Of a DNA stretch of 64,000 nucleotides, positions 53,389 through 61,506 are shown piece by piece (position 1 is the first letter of the stretch; every line of letters starts with the position of its first letter). The DNA lies in NCBI RefSeq assembly GCF_025685395.1, contig NZ_JAGSYA010000004.1, positions 2,170,001-2,234,000 on the forward strand. Direction: 5' to 3'. Source of the DNA: Terriglobus tenax. Its GTDB lineage: Bacteria; Acidobacteriota; Terriglobia; Terriglobales; Acidobacteriaceae. A model generated the notes under the pieces. It had not been told where the DNA came from and searched no databases. It worked only from the letters and a program-made list of their open reading frames with translations. The position numbers were made by a program, and so were the translations under genes.

Positions 53389-54180
53389 ATGGAAGAGAGA
53401 GTTGCCGTGAGCCACAATCAGAGGGTGACACCACAAAAGTTCCTGATGCTCTGCCTCTGGGGTGCTTTTACGGCCTGCACCCCGCTCGCCGCCCAAACCA
53501 CCGTCTCCGACGTAAACCCGGCCGTCAGCTTCCATATCACCCCGGTACGCCCGGTGGAGGAGCTGCGCCCCGAGGCCCTGGCCGCCCATCCGCCAGAAGA
53601 GGAGGGCTCCTTCCGCCAGCCGGACCTGGTCGAGGTGGTCACGCTGGACCCCACCATCAAGCTCGATATCCGCTACGCCACCACGAACAACTTCCTGGGA
53701 ACCCCGGTCTACACCCAGGCCCGGGCGTTTTTGCAGCGTCCGGCAGCGGAGGCCGTGGCCCGCGCCAGCGCCGAGCTGCGTCCGCTGGGTTATGGACTCA
53801 TCCTGCACGACGGCTACCGGCCCTGGTACATCACGCGCATCTTCTGGGATGCCGTGCCGCCAGCCCAGCATATCTTTGTTGCCGACCCTCAGTCCGGATC
53901 AAAACATAACCGCGGCTGCGCCATCGACCTCTCCCTCTATGACCTGAAGACCGGCCAGGAGGTCGCCATGCCCAGCGGCTACGACGAGATGACCGAACGC
54001 GCCTACGCCGACTACCCCGGCGGTACCGACGACGAACGCCAGCGCCGCGAACTGCTGCGGCAGGCGATGGAGAAGCAGGGCTTCCACGTCATCCCCAAGG
54101 AGTGGTGGCACTTCGACTACAAGGACTGGAAAGAGTATCCGATTCTGAATGTGCGCTTTGAGGACCTGGGGAAGAAGTAA
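53389..54180 (+). CDS. ddpX: Secreted VanX-type D-alanyl-D-alanine dipeptidase
   Basis: Zinc dipeptidase of the M15D group that hydrolyses D-Ala-D-Ala. The 263-aa protein has an N-terminal hydrophobic signal (FLMLCLWGAFTACTPLAAQ) suggesting export, and the full zinc site: SKHNRGCAIDLS (S-x-H-x-x-G-x-x-x-D) and EWWHFDY. LGYGLILHDGYRPW is also family typical. With no vanHA ligase genes nearby a resistance role is unlikely; recycling of wall dipeptide in the periplasm fits DdpX. The start is uncertain: ATG 53389 has GGAG almost adjacent, and GTG 53407 is possible. A terminator follows at 54205. Confidence 0.9.
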   Translation: MEERVAVSHNQRVTPQKFLMLCLWGAFTACTPLAAQTTVSDVNPAVSFHITPVRPVEELRPEALAAHPPEEEGSFRQPDLVEVVTLDPTIKLDIRYATTNNFLGTPVYTQARAFLQRPAAEAVARASAELRPLGYGLILHDGYRPWYITRIFWDAVPPAQHIFVADPQSGSKHNRGCAIDLSLYDLKTGQEVAMPSGYDEMTERAYADYPGGTDDERQRRELLRQAMEKQGFHVIPKEWWHFDYKDWKEYPILNVRFEDLGKK

Positions 54181-54204
54181 CGTTGAGACACTGCCATTCG
54201 GCAA

Positions 54205-54233
54205 AGCACGGCGCTCTCCAGCGCCCTGCTTTT
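54205..54233. terminator. Terminator between the converging dipeptidase and amidohydrolase genes
   Basis: AGCA-C-GGCGCT (54205-54215) and AGCGCC-C-TGCT (54220-54230) with a CTCC loop and one mismatch, followed by TTT. On the minus strand it ends CTTTG, so it may work both ways. Confidence 0.65.
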
Positions 54234-54236
54234 GAC

Positions 54237-55220
54237 CTATCGCTTCGCCGCCTGTGTCAGCCGTTCCCAGTTTGCATGGGCAAACAACTCTTTCTCTTCC
54301 GGGGAGAGACTGATCCGCTCCAGAAATGAACTCGCCTGACGGCCAGGGCGGTACTGGTACGGAAAGTCTGTCGAGAACAGAATTCGTTCCGGGCCGACGA
54401 CCTCCAGCGTGCGCTGCAGATAAGGCTCGCTCCACATGCCGCTGGGAGTGACGTAGAGGTTCTTCTGGAAGTACTCCACCACCGGCCGCTGCAGCGTGGC
54501 CACACGCGCCAGCGAGGCCAGCCGCTCCAGGTAAAACAGGACCACCTCACCCCAGTGCCCCAGGATGATCTGCAGGTTGGGGTGCTCGTCGAAGACACCC
54601 GCAAGCATCAGCCGAAGAAACTGGATACCGGCCTCGTAGTGCCATCCCAGGCCGAAGGCGGCAAAGGCCGTGTCGACTGGTTCGCCAAAGCCGGAGTAGT
54701 ACACATCCCTGACAGCGCGCTGCGGAATCTGCGGGTGAATAAAGACCGGAACGCCGAGCCGCGCTGCGGTGCTGAGGACCGGACGGAAATCCGGATGGTC
54801 AAGGTTCCTGTCGCGCGTACGTCCACAGAGCATCGTTCCTCGAAAGCCGAACTGCTGCACACAACGCTCCAGCTCCAGCGCGGCCTCAGCAGGCGCCGCC
54901 ATGGGCAGTGTGGCGAAACCCTGAAACCGCTCAGGATGCTTCGCAATCGTGGCCGCAACCAGGTCGTTGGTGCGGTGCGCCAGCAGCACACTCTCCTCCG
55001 GCTCAAGATTATGCAGAGCAGGCGTCGTGACGGAGAGCACCTGTACATCGACGCCGCTCTCATCCATCAACGCAATACGATTTTCACCAAGATCGTCCAG
55101 CCGCTGCTCCATCTCACCACGGTCGAAGCCGGCCGTCCCTTCGGCTCCGATGGCAGAGGCCGCCCATGCTGCGCGGATCTCAGGCGTTAGAAAATGTTCC
55201 TCAATGGCGATCAGCTTCAT
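54237..55220 (-). CDS. Amidohydrolase family (ACMSD-like TIM barrel)
   Basis: Metal-dependent hydrolase or decarboxylase of the amidohydrolase_2 group. The 327-aa protein starts MKLIAIEEHFLTPE, where EEH stands in place of the usual DxH metal motif. Other parts: PVFIHPQIPQ (metal His), ILGHWGEVVLFYLERL (His), and the late metal Asp in LFSTDFPYQY. These fit non-hydrolytic decarboxylases for aromatic acids (gamma-resorcylate or ACMS type). The ATG at 55220 is the start of the family homology; earlier codons are not. The substrate is not determinable. Divergent from osmC. Confidence 0.88.
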   Translation of the reverse strand: MKLIAIEEHFLTPEIRAAWAASAIGAEGTAGFDRGEMEQRLDDLGENRIALMDESGVDVQVLSVTTPALHNLEPEESVLLAHRTNDLVAATIAKHPERFQGFATLPMAAPAEAALELERCVQQFGFRGTMLCGRTRDRNLDHPDFRPVLSTAARLGVPVFIHPQIPQRAVRDVYYSGFGEPVDTAFAAFGLGWHYEAGIQFLRLMLAGVFDEHPNLQIILGHWGEVVLFYLERLASLARVATLQRPVVEYFQKNLYVTPSGMWSEPYLQRTLEVVGPERILFSTDFPYQYRPGRQASSFLERISLSPEEKELFAHANWERLTQAAKR

Positions 55221-55298
55221 CACGATGCGCTCTCCCAAGCCGTTTAGTTTCGATACCCAACCTCTATAGGACGATTCACCGGGCACGATATTTTCCGC

Positions 55299-55325
55299 AA
55301 CAGAGCGCACGCTACGCGCTTTGTT
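55299..55325. promoter_or_regulatory. Imperfect inverted repeat between amidohydrolase and osmC genes
   Basis: AACAGAGCGC (55299-55308) and GCGCTTTGTT (55316-55325) match in 9 of 10 positions when inverted. The dyad lies 30 bp before osmC in a 135-bp divergent gap. TTATAA at 55324-55329 may be part of a -10. Confidence 0.35.
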
Positions 55326-55355
55326 ATAAGGAAGGACAAAGGGAAAGCAACCACA

Positions 55356-55766
55356 ATGATCATCTCAGCCAGAGTGACCAATGAAGGTGGCCGACACCAT
55401 ACGGTCGTACGGACGGGCGGCAACGAACAGGCGGTTGCAATTGCGGCCAAAGCAGCGGGTTCTGGCTCCAGCGTCAACGGCGGCGAGCTGCTGTTCCTGG
55501 CGCTTGCCACCTGCTACTGCAACGACATCTATCGCGAAGCCGCCGAGCGCGGCATCGATGTCCAGTCCATTGAGGTGGAGGTCACTGGCAGATTCGGCGG
55601 CAAGGGAGAACCCGCGCAGCAGATCACCTACCGCGCCGCGATGCGATCCACCGCAAGCGAGGAAGAAGCCCTGGCGTTGATGCATCACACCGACTCTGTC
55701 GCGGAGATACACAACACGCTGCGGCAAGGCATGCCGGTGACGATGACCGAGTGCCGCGTGCTGTGA
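55356..55766 (+). CDS. OsmC/Ohr-family peroxidase-like protein
   Basis: OsmC-fold proteins reduce organic hydroperoxides with two cysteines. The 136-aa protein has NGGELLFLALATCYCNDIY, where the cysteine in ATCYCND corresponds to the family's second active cysteine region, but the first peroxidatic cysteine is not obvious, so activity may differ. ITYRAAMRSTASEEEAL is a helical part. It is divergent from the amidohydrolase gene and converges on the LysR gene. Confidence 0.85.
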   Translation: MIISARVTNEGGRHHTVVRTGGNEQAVAIAAKAAGSGSSVNGGELLFLALATCYCNDIYREAAERGIDVQSIEVEVTGRFGGKGEPAQQITYRAAMRSTASEEEALALMHHTDSVAEIHNTLRQGMPVTMTECRVL

Positions 55767-55807
55767 ACGGCTCACGATGATGCAGCTTCCTTCTTCCCGC
55801 CTGCCGC

Positions 55808-56707
55808 TCAAGCAAGATGCGGTGCAACGCACATGCGAAGAAATCTTGAGAACGCGTCGATCGACGCCGTGAGTTTTCCGGGATTGCGCAGCAGATGAAT
55901 CTCGGCCGAACTGTGCTGCTCAAGGCCGTCCACGGGAATGAGAAGCAGTTCCCCACGGCGCGCATTCTCCTGAAAGGCCCACGTGGGCAGAAAGATGAGA
56001 CCGAGCCCAGCCTTGCAGGCTTCCACCTGGGCTTCCAGATCATCGGTTTGCAGCACCGTTTGTTCCAGGGTCGCGCGACTGTCTCCCAGTAACGTTCGCC
56101 ATCCCATAAAGCGCGCGGTGTGGCGTTTATCAATCAGCCTGTGACTGGAGAAGTCCGCAAGTGTGGCAGGCATCCCATGCTGGTTCACATACGTCGGGCT
56201 GGCTGCAATGGCGCTTCGTTGCACACCGAGCGGCGATGCCCGAAGAGAGCTGCTCGTCAGCTCTCCCATGCGCACGACAAGATCCGTGCGGCCAAGCGCG
56301 GGAGCATGGAGACGCTCACTCAAATCCAGATCAACGCGCAGTTCCGGATACTGCTTCAGCAGTTGAGGAAGGTGCGGAAGCACACATCGTTTTGCGAAGG
56401 TTGGCCAGCAGCTCAGGCGGACACATCCGCGCACATCATCGCGTAAGGACTTTGCAGCGTTCTTGGCCTGCTCCAGGTCATCCAGAATCTGCTCAGACCG
56501 CTCATAGAGCAATCTTCCGGCCTCCGTCGGAACCAGGGTGCGCGTCGAACGAATAAAGAGCGTGACCCCCAGCTCTTCTTCCAATGCATTGATCTGCCGC
56601 GCAATCGAGGAAGGCGTCAACCCCCGGTTCCGCGCTACCGAGGAGAAGCTCTTGCGCCGCACAACATCGACGAACGCTTCGAGATGGTGAGACGAGTAGC
56701 CAGCCAT
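55808..56707 (-). CDS. LysR-family transcriptional regulator (CrgA/YafC-like)
   Basis: The 299-aa protein has the HTH AFVDVVRRKSFSSVARNRG followed by LTPSSIARQINALEEELGVTLF, and the effector domain typical of the DmlR/CrgA subgroup (GVRLSC-like strand, SPTYVNQHGMPATLADFSSH). Subgroup members often control quinone, organic-acid or redox genes. It faces the hypothetical protein gene at 56815 across 107 bp, which is its most likely target. Confidence 0.92.
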   Translation of the reverse strand: MAGYSSHHLEAFVDVVRRKSFSSVARNRGLTPSSIARQINALEEELGVTLFIRSTRTLVPTEAGRLLYERSEQILDDLEQAKNAAKSLRDDVRGCVRLSCWPTFAKRCVLPHLPQLLKQYPELRVDLDLSERLHAPALGRTDLVVRMGELTSSSLRASPLGVQRSAIAASPTYVNQHGMPATLADFSSHRLIDKRHTARFMGWRTLLGDSRATLEQTVLQTDDLEAQVEACKAGLGLIFLPTWAFQENARRGELLLIPVDGLEQHSSAEIHLLRNPGKLTASIDAFSRFLRMCVAPHLA

Positions 56708-56814
56708 TTATGCATTTTAAGCACAAGTGTTTCCAGGAATCGACATCTGCCGGACGAGGGTCTTAGTAGGCAAAGGGAAACGCTCCATGAGAGCGGGTTC
56801 CATGAGAGGAAATC

Positions 56815-57345
56815 ATGTCTGACAACCGCAGCTTATCCAACTCCACCGTAACCGCCATCATGAACGTGCCCATCGAGAAGGTGAACATCGCCGACTGGCT
56901 GTTTACACTTCCTGACGCCGAATACCAACGCTGCTCCACCGCCCATATCGCCGCCGGCACCACCACCACTGATGATGGCCGTCCCATGTCGATCAACGTG
57001 GAAACCATTGGCGACGCCCTGGTGGTGCAGCACTACGTAGCCGAAACCAGGGAACCCACCCTGTGCCGCATGGTGTCCATCTCTGACGCGATCACCAAGA
57101 ATGGCCGCACCAAGGTGAAGGTGGAGTGGACCCTGAGCGCGCGCAAAATCGACGACCAGACTTCGGAGTACACCAACCACATTCACGCCTCGGCCACAGA
57201 CGAGTTCCTCGCCTTTATCCAGGAACACGGCGTCACACTGGAACAGGCTGCCGCCGCACGCCAGGCTGCTTCCGACTCGCACAATCACGAAGAAACGCCC
57301 AACTTCGCAGCCAGCATTGAGCGGCACGCGCGCAGGACGGCATAG
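56815..57345 (+). CDS. Hypothetical cytoplasmic protein divergent from lysR
   Basis: The 176-aa product has no signal peptide. NVPIEKVNIADWLFTLPDAEYQRCS near the start and HIAAGTTTTDDGRPMSINVETIG resemble polyketide-cyclase or SRPBCC-type ligand-binding proteins, but the match is weak and I do not assign a function. A C-terminal helix (AFIQEHGVTLEQAAAARQAAS) and a histidine-containing end follow. GAGAGGAAATC before the ATG gives a ribosome site (AGGAAA, 6 nt). Divergence from LysR suggests the pair is one regulatory unit. Confidence 0.7.
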   Translation: MSDNRSLSNSTVTAIMNVPIEKVNIADWLFTLPDAEYQRCSTAHIAAGTTTTDDGRPMSINVETIGDALVVQHYVAETREPTLCRMVSISDAITKNGRTKVKVEWTLSARKIDDQTSEYTNHIHASATDEFLAFIQEHGVTLEQAAAARQAASDSHNHEETPNFAASIERHARRTA

Positions 57346-57357
57346 CCATCATGCCGA

Positions 57358-57378
57358 TCCTGAACATCAGGTTCAGGA
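57358..57378. other. Hairpin after the hypothetical gene
   Basis: TCCTGAAC (57358-57365) and GTTCAGGA (57371-57378) with a 5-nt loop, no T-run. It begins 12 bp after the stop codon and may be a weak terminator or mRNA stabiliser. The remaining part of the gap up to 57488 shows only AGGAG, the ribosome site of the next gene. Confidence 0.4.
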
Positions 57379-57488
57379 AGATATGGGCGCAGGCGCCAGG
57401 ACCTCTTTGCGAAAACTCCGCGTGACAGGCTGGTGCGCGATTACCGAAACATCGGCGCCAGCGTCTCACTTCCAGGAGCTCTTTCGCG

Positions 57489-58277
57489 ATGCCGAAAATG
57501 CGGAGTTTACGACCTGCCTTTTTGCTGCTGCTCACTGGCCTGGCCGCTCCCATCGCACGTGCGGCTGACAGTCCCTTCATTGGCCAGTGGCGGCTTAATC
57601 CATCCCGAAGCAAGTTGACGGATGTAATGAAGGTCGAAGCCATCGACGCACGACGATATACCGTCAACTTTGGAAGTGGAGCTGAAAACGTCACACTGGA
57701 CGGAACCGACCAACCAGGTAATTTTGGAAGCACCTTATCGCTCACCCGGCTCGCAGCCGACAGCTTGAAGGTCGTCCGCAAGAAGAATGGCCGCATCACC
57801 CTGATCGCCGTGTGGACTCTCTCCAACGATGCCAGGATTTTGACTGATCACTTCACAGGTTACAAACCTGATGGGTCGACCTATGAACTGGATTATCGTT
57901 ACACCCGCAAGGGGTCGGGAACCGGATTTGCCGGCGAGTGGGTCAGCATCAGTGAGGCACTGAACTCTTCCGTTTCCATGCAGGTAACCGCATACCAGGA
58001 AGACGGCCTCGCATTTTCCGACTCTTCGACACAAACAACACGGGCTGCAAAGTTTGATGACAAGGACTACCCCAACCTCGGTCCTAATGCCATTCCAGAA
58101 TCAACCTCCTCGTTGCGGAGAGTCGATGAACGGACGCTGGAACTGACATTCAAGGTTGAGGGCAGGCTGATCTACAAACAGCAGATTCAACTCTCTCCCG
58201 ATTTAAGAACGATGACGTTGACGCGCCACATTGCCGGCGAGACCGAGACCAACATACAGGTCTTCGAAAAGATATAG
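57489..58277 (+). CDS. Secreted protein of unknown function (lipocalin-like)
   Basis: The 262-aa protein has a signal peptide ending ARA-AD (about 1-25), then FIGQWRLNPSRSKLTD, which is a start I associate with acidobacterial secreted beta proteins. Its body is rich in beta strands (TLDGTDQPGNFG, RVDERTLELTFKVEGRLI, LSPDLRTMTLTRH), and the pattern of two repeated halves (about 26-135 and 136-262) suggests duplicated lipocalin-type domains. No catalytic motif. AGGAG lies about 10 nt before the ATG. Its stop directly abuts that of the opposite-strand gene. Confidence 0.75.
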   Translation: MPKMRSLRPAFLLLLTGLAAPIARAADSPFIGQWRLNPSRSKLTDVMKVEAIDARRYTVNFGSGAENVTLDGTDQPGNFGSTLSLTRLAADSLKVVRKKNGRITLIAVWTLSNDARILTDHFTGYKPDGSTYELDYRYTRKGSGTGFAGEWVSISEALNSSVSMQVTAYQEDGLAFSDSSTQTTRAAKFDDKDYPNLGPNAIPESTSSLRRVDERTLELTFKVEGRLIYKQQIQLSPDLRTMTLTRHIAGETETNIQVFEKI

Positions 58278-59057
58278 CTATTCGGACTTTACCGGATGCG
58301 TTGGCGGAATGGCGCGCAGGCTGAAGCTGGCAACCTCAGCGGGGTTCGAGTCCTTGCGCATCTGCAGCGTGCCCAGCACCTCATACGTTGGCGGAATCTG
58401 GCTGTGCACGCGAAATACGATGAGGCCGGGCTCGATCTCTTTCGCGGAGAGCAGCGCAAAACCGCCGCTCTGTTTGCGGACCGCAAGCTGCGCCGCGACC
58501 ACCTCATCGCCGGCAAGCGTAGGAATGGCCTGCGCCAGCGCCGGACCGCTTTCCTGATTGAAAGCAGCCAGCCAGTTGTAGAGCAGGTGGCCCGCCTGGC
58601 TGTCAGGAATCATGCCGGCCTGGCTGCCGGATCGCGGCAGCCTGATGAGGAGAGTGGGATGCACCGGGCTGACGTGGTTGCCTTTGCGCGCCGGCACGGG
58701 AGCGTCCGCCGGATCGGCAAGCACGATGGTATCGATCTGGTTGGGATCATCGTCCTCGTCGTTGGCAGGAGGCCTGGACGCAGAGGCTCCGGCGGAGGAG
58801 CGGCTGACCTCATCCTTGTCTGCGCTGAAAGGGATATGCCCGTTATGGCTCAGCGCATAGGAGACCGCGAAGAGTGCTACTGCCGCCGCGACCATCGCCA
58901 TCAGGATGGACCCACGCCGCAGCGGTTGCCGCTCACTCACGTAGAAACGCGGCGTGCTGTGCGACGGCGGACTCTCACGAAGAGGCTCCATAAGCGGACA
59001 TCGCCAGTCTAGCCCGTATTCACAGAGAGCTTCTTCCTGAATGAGCGTCAGGGACAT
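58278..59057 (-). CDS. Membrane-anchored protein of unknown function
   Basis: A single TM helix (GSILMAMVAAAVALFAVSYAL, about 50-70 of 259 aa) separates a cytoplasmic N-terminus from a periplasmic part. The latter has an acidic linker (NDEDDDPNQ) and an alpha-beta domain LLYNWLAAFNQESGPAL onward, ending with strand-rich VFRVHSQIPPTYEVLGTLQ. NWLAAFN and the spacing recall NTF2-like domains found beside acidobacterial hydrolases, but I do not assign it. Start uncertain: ATG 58991 would give 237 aa; neither has a good ribosome site. Confidence 0.6.
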   Translation of the reverse strand: MSLTLIQEEALCEYGLDWRCPLMEPLRESPPSHSTPRFYVSERQPLRRGSILMAMVAAAVALFAVSYALSHNGHIPFSADKDEVSRSSAGASASRPPANDEDDDPNQIDTIVLADPADAPVPARKGNHVSPVHPTLLIRLPRSGSQAGMIPDSQAGHLLYNWLAAFNQESGPALAQAIPTLAGDEVVAAQLAVRKQSGGFALLSAKEIEPGLIVFRVHSQIPPTYEVLGTLQMRKDSNPAEVASFSLRAIPPTHPVKSE

Positions 59058-59109
59058 GTCTCTCGGAGGGAGCCGTGGTCTTCAGGATGAAATGACGAGC
59101 AAGAGAGAA

Positions 59110-59155
59110 GGGCTTTAGCCCTGGGGTTTCTTTGCGAAAGTCCCGGGCTAAAGCC
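59110..59155. repeat. REP-like palindromic element
   Basis: GGGCTTTAGCCC (59110-59121) and GGGCTAAAGCC (59145-59155) are inverted copies, and between them GGGG-TTTC / GAAA-GTCCC form an inner stem. Elements with a GGGCTTTAGCCC core are, as I recall, numerous in Acidobacteriaceae. It occupies the 151-bp gap between two minus-strand genes. Confidence 0.6.
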
Positions 59156-59208
59156 ACTTTCTTCGTCAGGCTGTTTCAGCAGACCACAAGCGCATCAGGA
59201 AACAGACC

Positions 59209-60150
59209 CTACTTCTTCGGTACCGAGATGGTGATGTTGCGGTAGGCGATGACGCCGTGGTGGTCTCCCTGCAGGTAGAACGGCCCCGGCTCGGCCTCAT
59301 TGCTGTCCAGAGCGCCGCCGGTGATGCCGGGGAGCTCGACGTTGTCGTGATACATTTTGCCGTCGCGCAGAACCGTTACATGCCTGCCCACCAGCGTGAC
59401 GTCGAAGGTGGTCCACTTGCCGAGTCCGAGTTCAGAGCCTGCTGGTGGCGGGTAGTAGCTGTAGATGGCTCCCATTTCGTGCGAGGGCAGCTTGCCGCCT
59501 TCGGTGCCGACCTGCAGCTCGTAGCGGCCGCGCATGTAGATGCCGCTGTTGCCACCCTCCGGGCAGTTCACTTCGATGTGCAGCTTGAAGTCCTGGAACT
59601 TCTCCGTGGTCTTGATGTTAGCGGCAGGACGCGGCTTTTGCCCAACTACCTCGGGGTTGTCGTTCACCAGCTCTCCGTTGCGCGCCACCCACCTGTTGTT
59701 GTCGACGTTGCCGATTGGCTCCCACCCGGTAAGGTCTTTGCCGTTGAAGATGGCGCGCGGCGCTGTCCACTGCTTCGGCATAGGACGGTCCAGCGTGGGC
59801 GCCTTTACACCGGTCAGCGTGGGCCCGGTTACGCCTGCATGTTTCTGCACGCCGGTTAGCTTTCCTGCGCTGGGCGAGATCAGCTCCCATGCGGTGTCCT
59901 CACCTACGGTGACCACCAGTTTCTTGCCGTCCACATGAGCCTCGGTGATCTCATGCCAGGCGCCGCCGCGCGGCTGAACGCGGCCGCCCAGCTTGCCGCC
60001 GGTCTCGGTCAGCTCAATCCACTGCGGATACGGCTTGCCTCCGTCCGGAATCACCGTCATATCCCAGCGTCCCAGAAACGCCTTGCTGTCCTGCGCGTTG
60101 GCGGTGAAGGCGAGTGCGGCTGCCAGAACAGGTACAAACAGAATCTTCAT
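59209..60150 (-). CDS. Secreted DUF1080 (3-keto-disaccharide hydrolase family) protein
   Basis: DUF1080 domains are concanavalin-like; some cleave 3-keto-glycosides. The 313-aa protein has a signal peptide (FVPVLAAALAFTANAQ) and an N-terminal beta domain (about 20-120, GRWDMTVIPDGGKPYP) before the DUF1080 domain, recognised by RAIFNGKDLTGWEPIGN, EGGNSGIYMRGRYELQV and GPFYLQGDHHGVIAYRNI. The opening extra domain is unusual. GGGTGACA before ATG 60150 gives the ribosome site. A second, simpler DUF1080 gene lies at 62303. Confidence 0.9.
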   Translation of the reverse strand: MKILFVPVLAAALAFTANAQDSKAFLGRWDMTVIPDGGKPYPQWIELTETGGKLGGRVQPRGGAWHEITEAHVDGKKLVVTVGEDTAWELISPSAGKLTGVQKHAGVTGPTLTGVKAPTLDRPMPKQWTAPRAIFNGKDLTGWEPIGNVDNNRWVARNGELVNDNPEVVGQKPRPAANIKTTEKFQDFKLHIEVNCPEGGNSGIYMRGRYELQVGTEGGKLPSHEMGAIYSYYPPPAGSELGLGKWTTFDVTLVGRHVTVLRDGKMYHDNVELPGITGGALDSNEAEPGPFYLQGDHHGVIAYRNITISVPKK

Positions 60151-60225
60151 TGTCACCCTTTGTGTGTTGCGTCCATGATGATAGCCGGGTTTATAGGTGC
60201 CATGTCGAATGCGACGGAGATTGCC

Positions 60226-61062
60226 ATGGGATTTGCTTGCAAATTCATGCACGGTATCGGACTGCTGCTCCTGATTGGAGCGCCCGTTTCGTCTGCACAG
60301 GAGACCACACCAAGACTCACGACTGCGGATGGCAAGCCGCTTGAATTCGAAGTTGTGTCGGTAAAACAAAACCACACCGCTGGCGCGAAGAACATTATTT
60401 CTCCACCGATGAGTGACGGTGTAACGATCACCAATATGCCTGCTGAAGAGATTCTGCACTGGGCCTTCGGAATCTTTCTAAGCGACCAAATTGCCGGACT
60501 TCCGGGCTGGGCCACGCAGGAAGGCTACGATGTCACAGCCAAAGTGAGCGATGCGGATTCGGCAGCCTTCCATCAAGTGACTGACCCGATTCAACGCATG
60601 CCGATGCTGCAAAAGATACTTACTGATCGTTTCAGCCTCAGGTTTCATTACGAGACGAAGGAACTTCCCGTGTATGCACTCGTGGTCGGTAAGGGTGGCA
60701 GCCGTATGACCGAGATACAGCCCGCCATTGGCCCGAATGGGATGAAGGAGGGCGGTGGAAGGCAGCTGGGCCACGGCCTGATCAAGAGCATGGGCCAACC
60801 CATGAAGCCCCTGGTCAATCAGCTCGCCATCGTTCTAGGACGAACCGTCGTTGATAGAACCAGCCTTACCGGCTATTACAACTTCACTCTGCGATGGACG
60901 CCGGACCAGACAACGACGCAAGCAGGCAGTGCATTGGAAGCGGATTCCGCTCCTTCCATTTTCACTGCTGTAGAGGAGCAGCTCGGATTGAAACTGGAGA
61001 GCACAAAAGCTCCTGTAAAGGTGCTTGTTGTCGACCGCATTGAGCGTCCTACGGCAAACTGA
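60226..61062 (+). CDS. TIGR03435-family secreted protein
   Basis: The family is a large, mainly acidobacterial set of secreted proteins of unknown function. The 278-aa protein has a signal peptide ending SSAQ, then LEFEVVSVKQNHTAGAKN, the family start; ILTDRFSLRFHYETKELPVYALVVGKGG and GRTVVDRTSLTGYYNFTLRW are the usual C-terminal motifs. ATG 60226 was chosen for CGGAG 6 nt upstream. The divergent promoter region with the DUF1080 gene is 75 bp. Its stop is 22 bp from the YjbQ start, so they may be co-transcribed. Confidence 0.9.
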   Translation: MGFACKFMHGIGLLLLIGAPVSSAQETTPRLTTADGKPLEFEVVSVKQNHTAGAKNIISPPMSDGVTITNMPAEEILHWAFGIFLSDQIAGLPGWATQEGYDVTAKVSDADSAAFHQVTDPIQRMPMLQKILTDRFSLRFHYETKELPVYALVVGKGGSRMTEIQPAIGPNGMKEGGGRQLGHGLIKSMGQPMKPLVNQLAIVLGRTVVDRTSLTGYYNFTLRWTPDQTTTQAGSALEADSAPSIFTAVEEQLGLKLESTKAPVKVLVVDRIERPTAN

Positions 61063-61084
61063 AGAGGGAGTAAAGGAGATAAAA

Positions 61085-61501
61085 TTGAAGCAGGCCGTAC
61101 ATACACTGCAGATCGCCACGCGCGGCAAGGGACTTTACGAGTTCACCTCGACCATCACCGAATGGATGCGCCACCAGGAGATACAGACCGGGCTGCTGAC
61201 CGTCTTCTGCCGCCACACCTCGGCTTCGCTTCTCATTCAGGAGAACGCCGACCCCACCGTGCAGACGGACCTAAAGGCCTACTTCGACCGCATCGCTCCC
61301 GACAATGGGCCGTACGAACATGACTACGAAGGGGCGGACGATATGCCCGCGCATCTGAAGACCGCACTCACACAGGTGCAGTTGTCCATCCCGGTGGTGA
61401 ACGGACGTCTCGCGTTAGGCACGTGGCAGGGCGTGTATCTTTTCGAACACCGCGTGCGCCCGCACCGGCGCGAGATTGTGCTGCACCTGATCGGGGAATA
61501 A
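61085..61501 (+). CDS. yjbQ: YjbQ/UPF0047 family, TTG start
   Basis: YjbQ-family proteins form trimers; a thiamin-phosphate synthase side activity is reported for some. The 138-aa product is of normal length and has LLTVFCRHTSASLLIQENADP (the conserved H-T-x-A motif), YEHDYEGADDMPAHLK and LALGTWQGVYLFEHR. No ATG or GTG near the N-terminus fits; TTG at 61085 is preceded by AAGGAG (61073-61078) at 6 nt. Last base pairs converge on the PepE-like gene. Confidence 0.93.
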   Translation: MKQAVHTLQIATRGKGLYEFTSTITEWMRHQEIQTGLLTVFCRHTSASLLIQENADPTVQTDLKAYFDRIAPDNGPYEHDYEGADDMPAHLKTALTQVQLSIPVVNGRLALGTWQGVYLFEHRVRPHRREIVLHLIGE

Positions 61502-61506
61502 CAACG

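Noticed and set aside
53389-54180. A vancomycin-resistance cluster around the VanX-type gene
   Set aside because: No vanH, vanA ligase or vanRS genes are adjacent, and the protein has an export signal.
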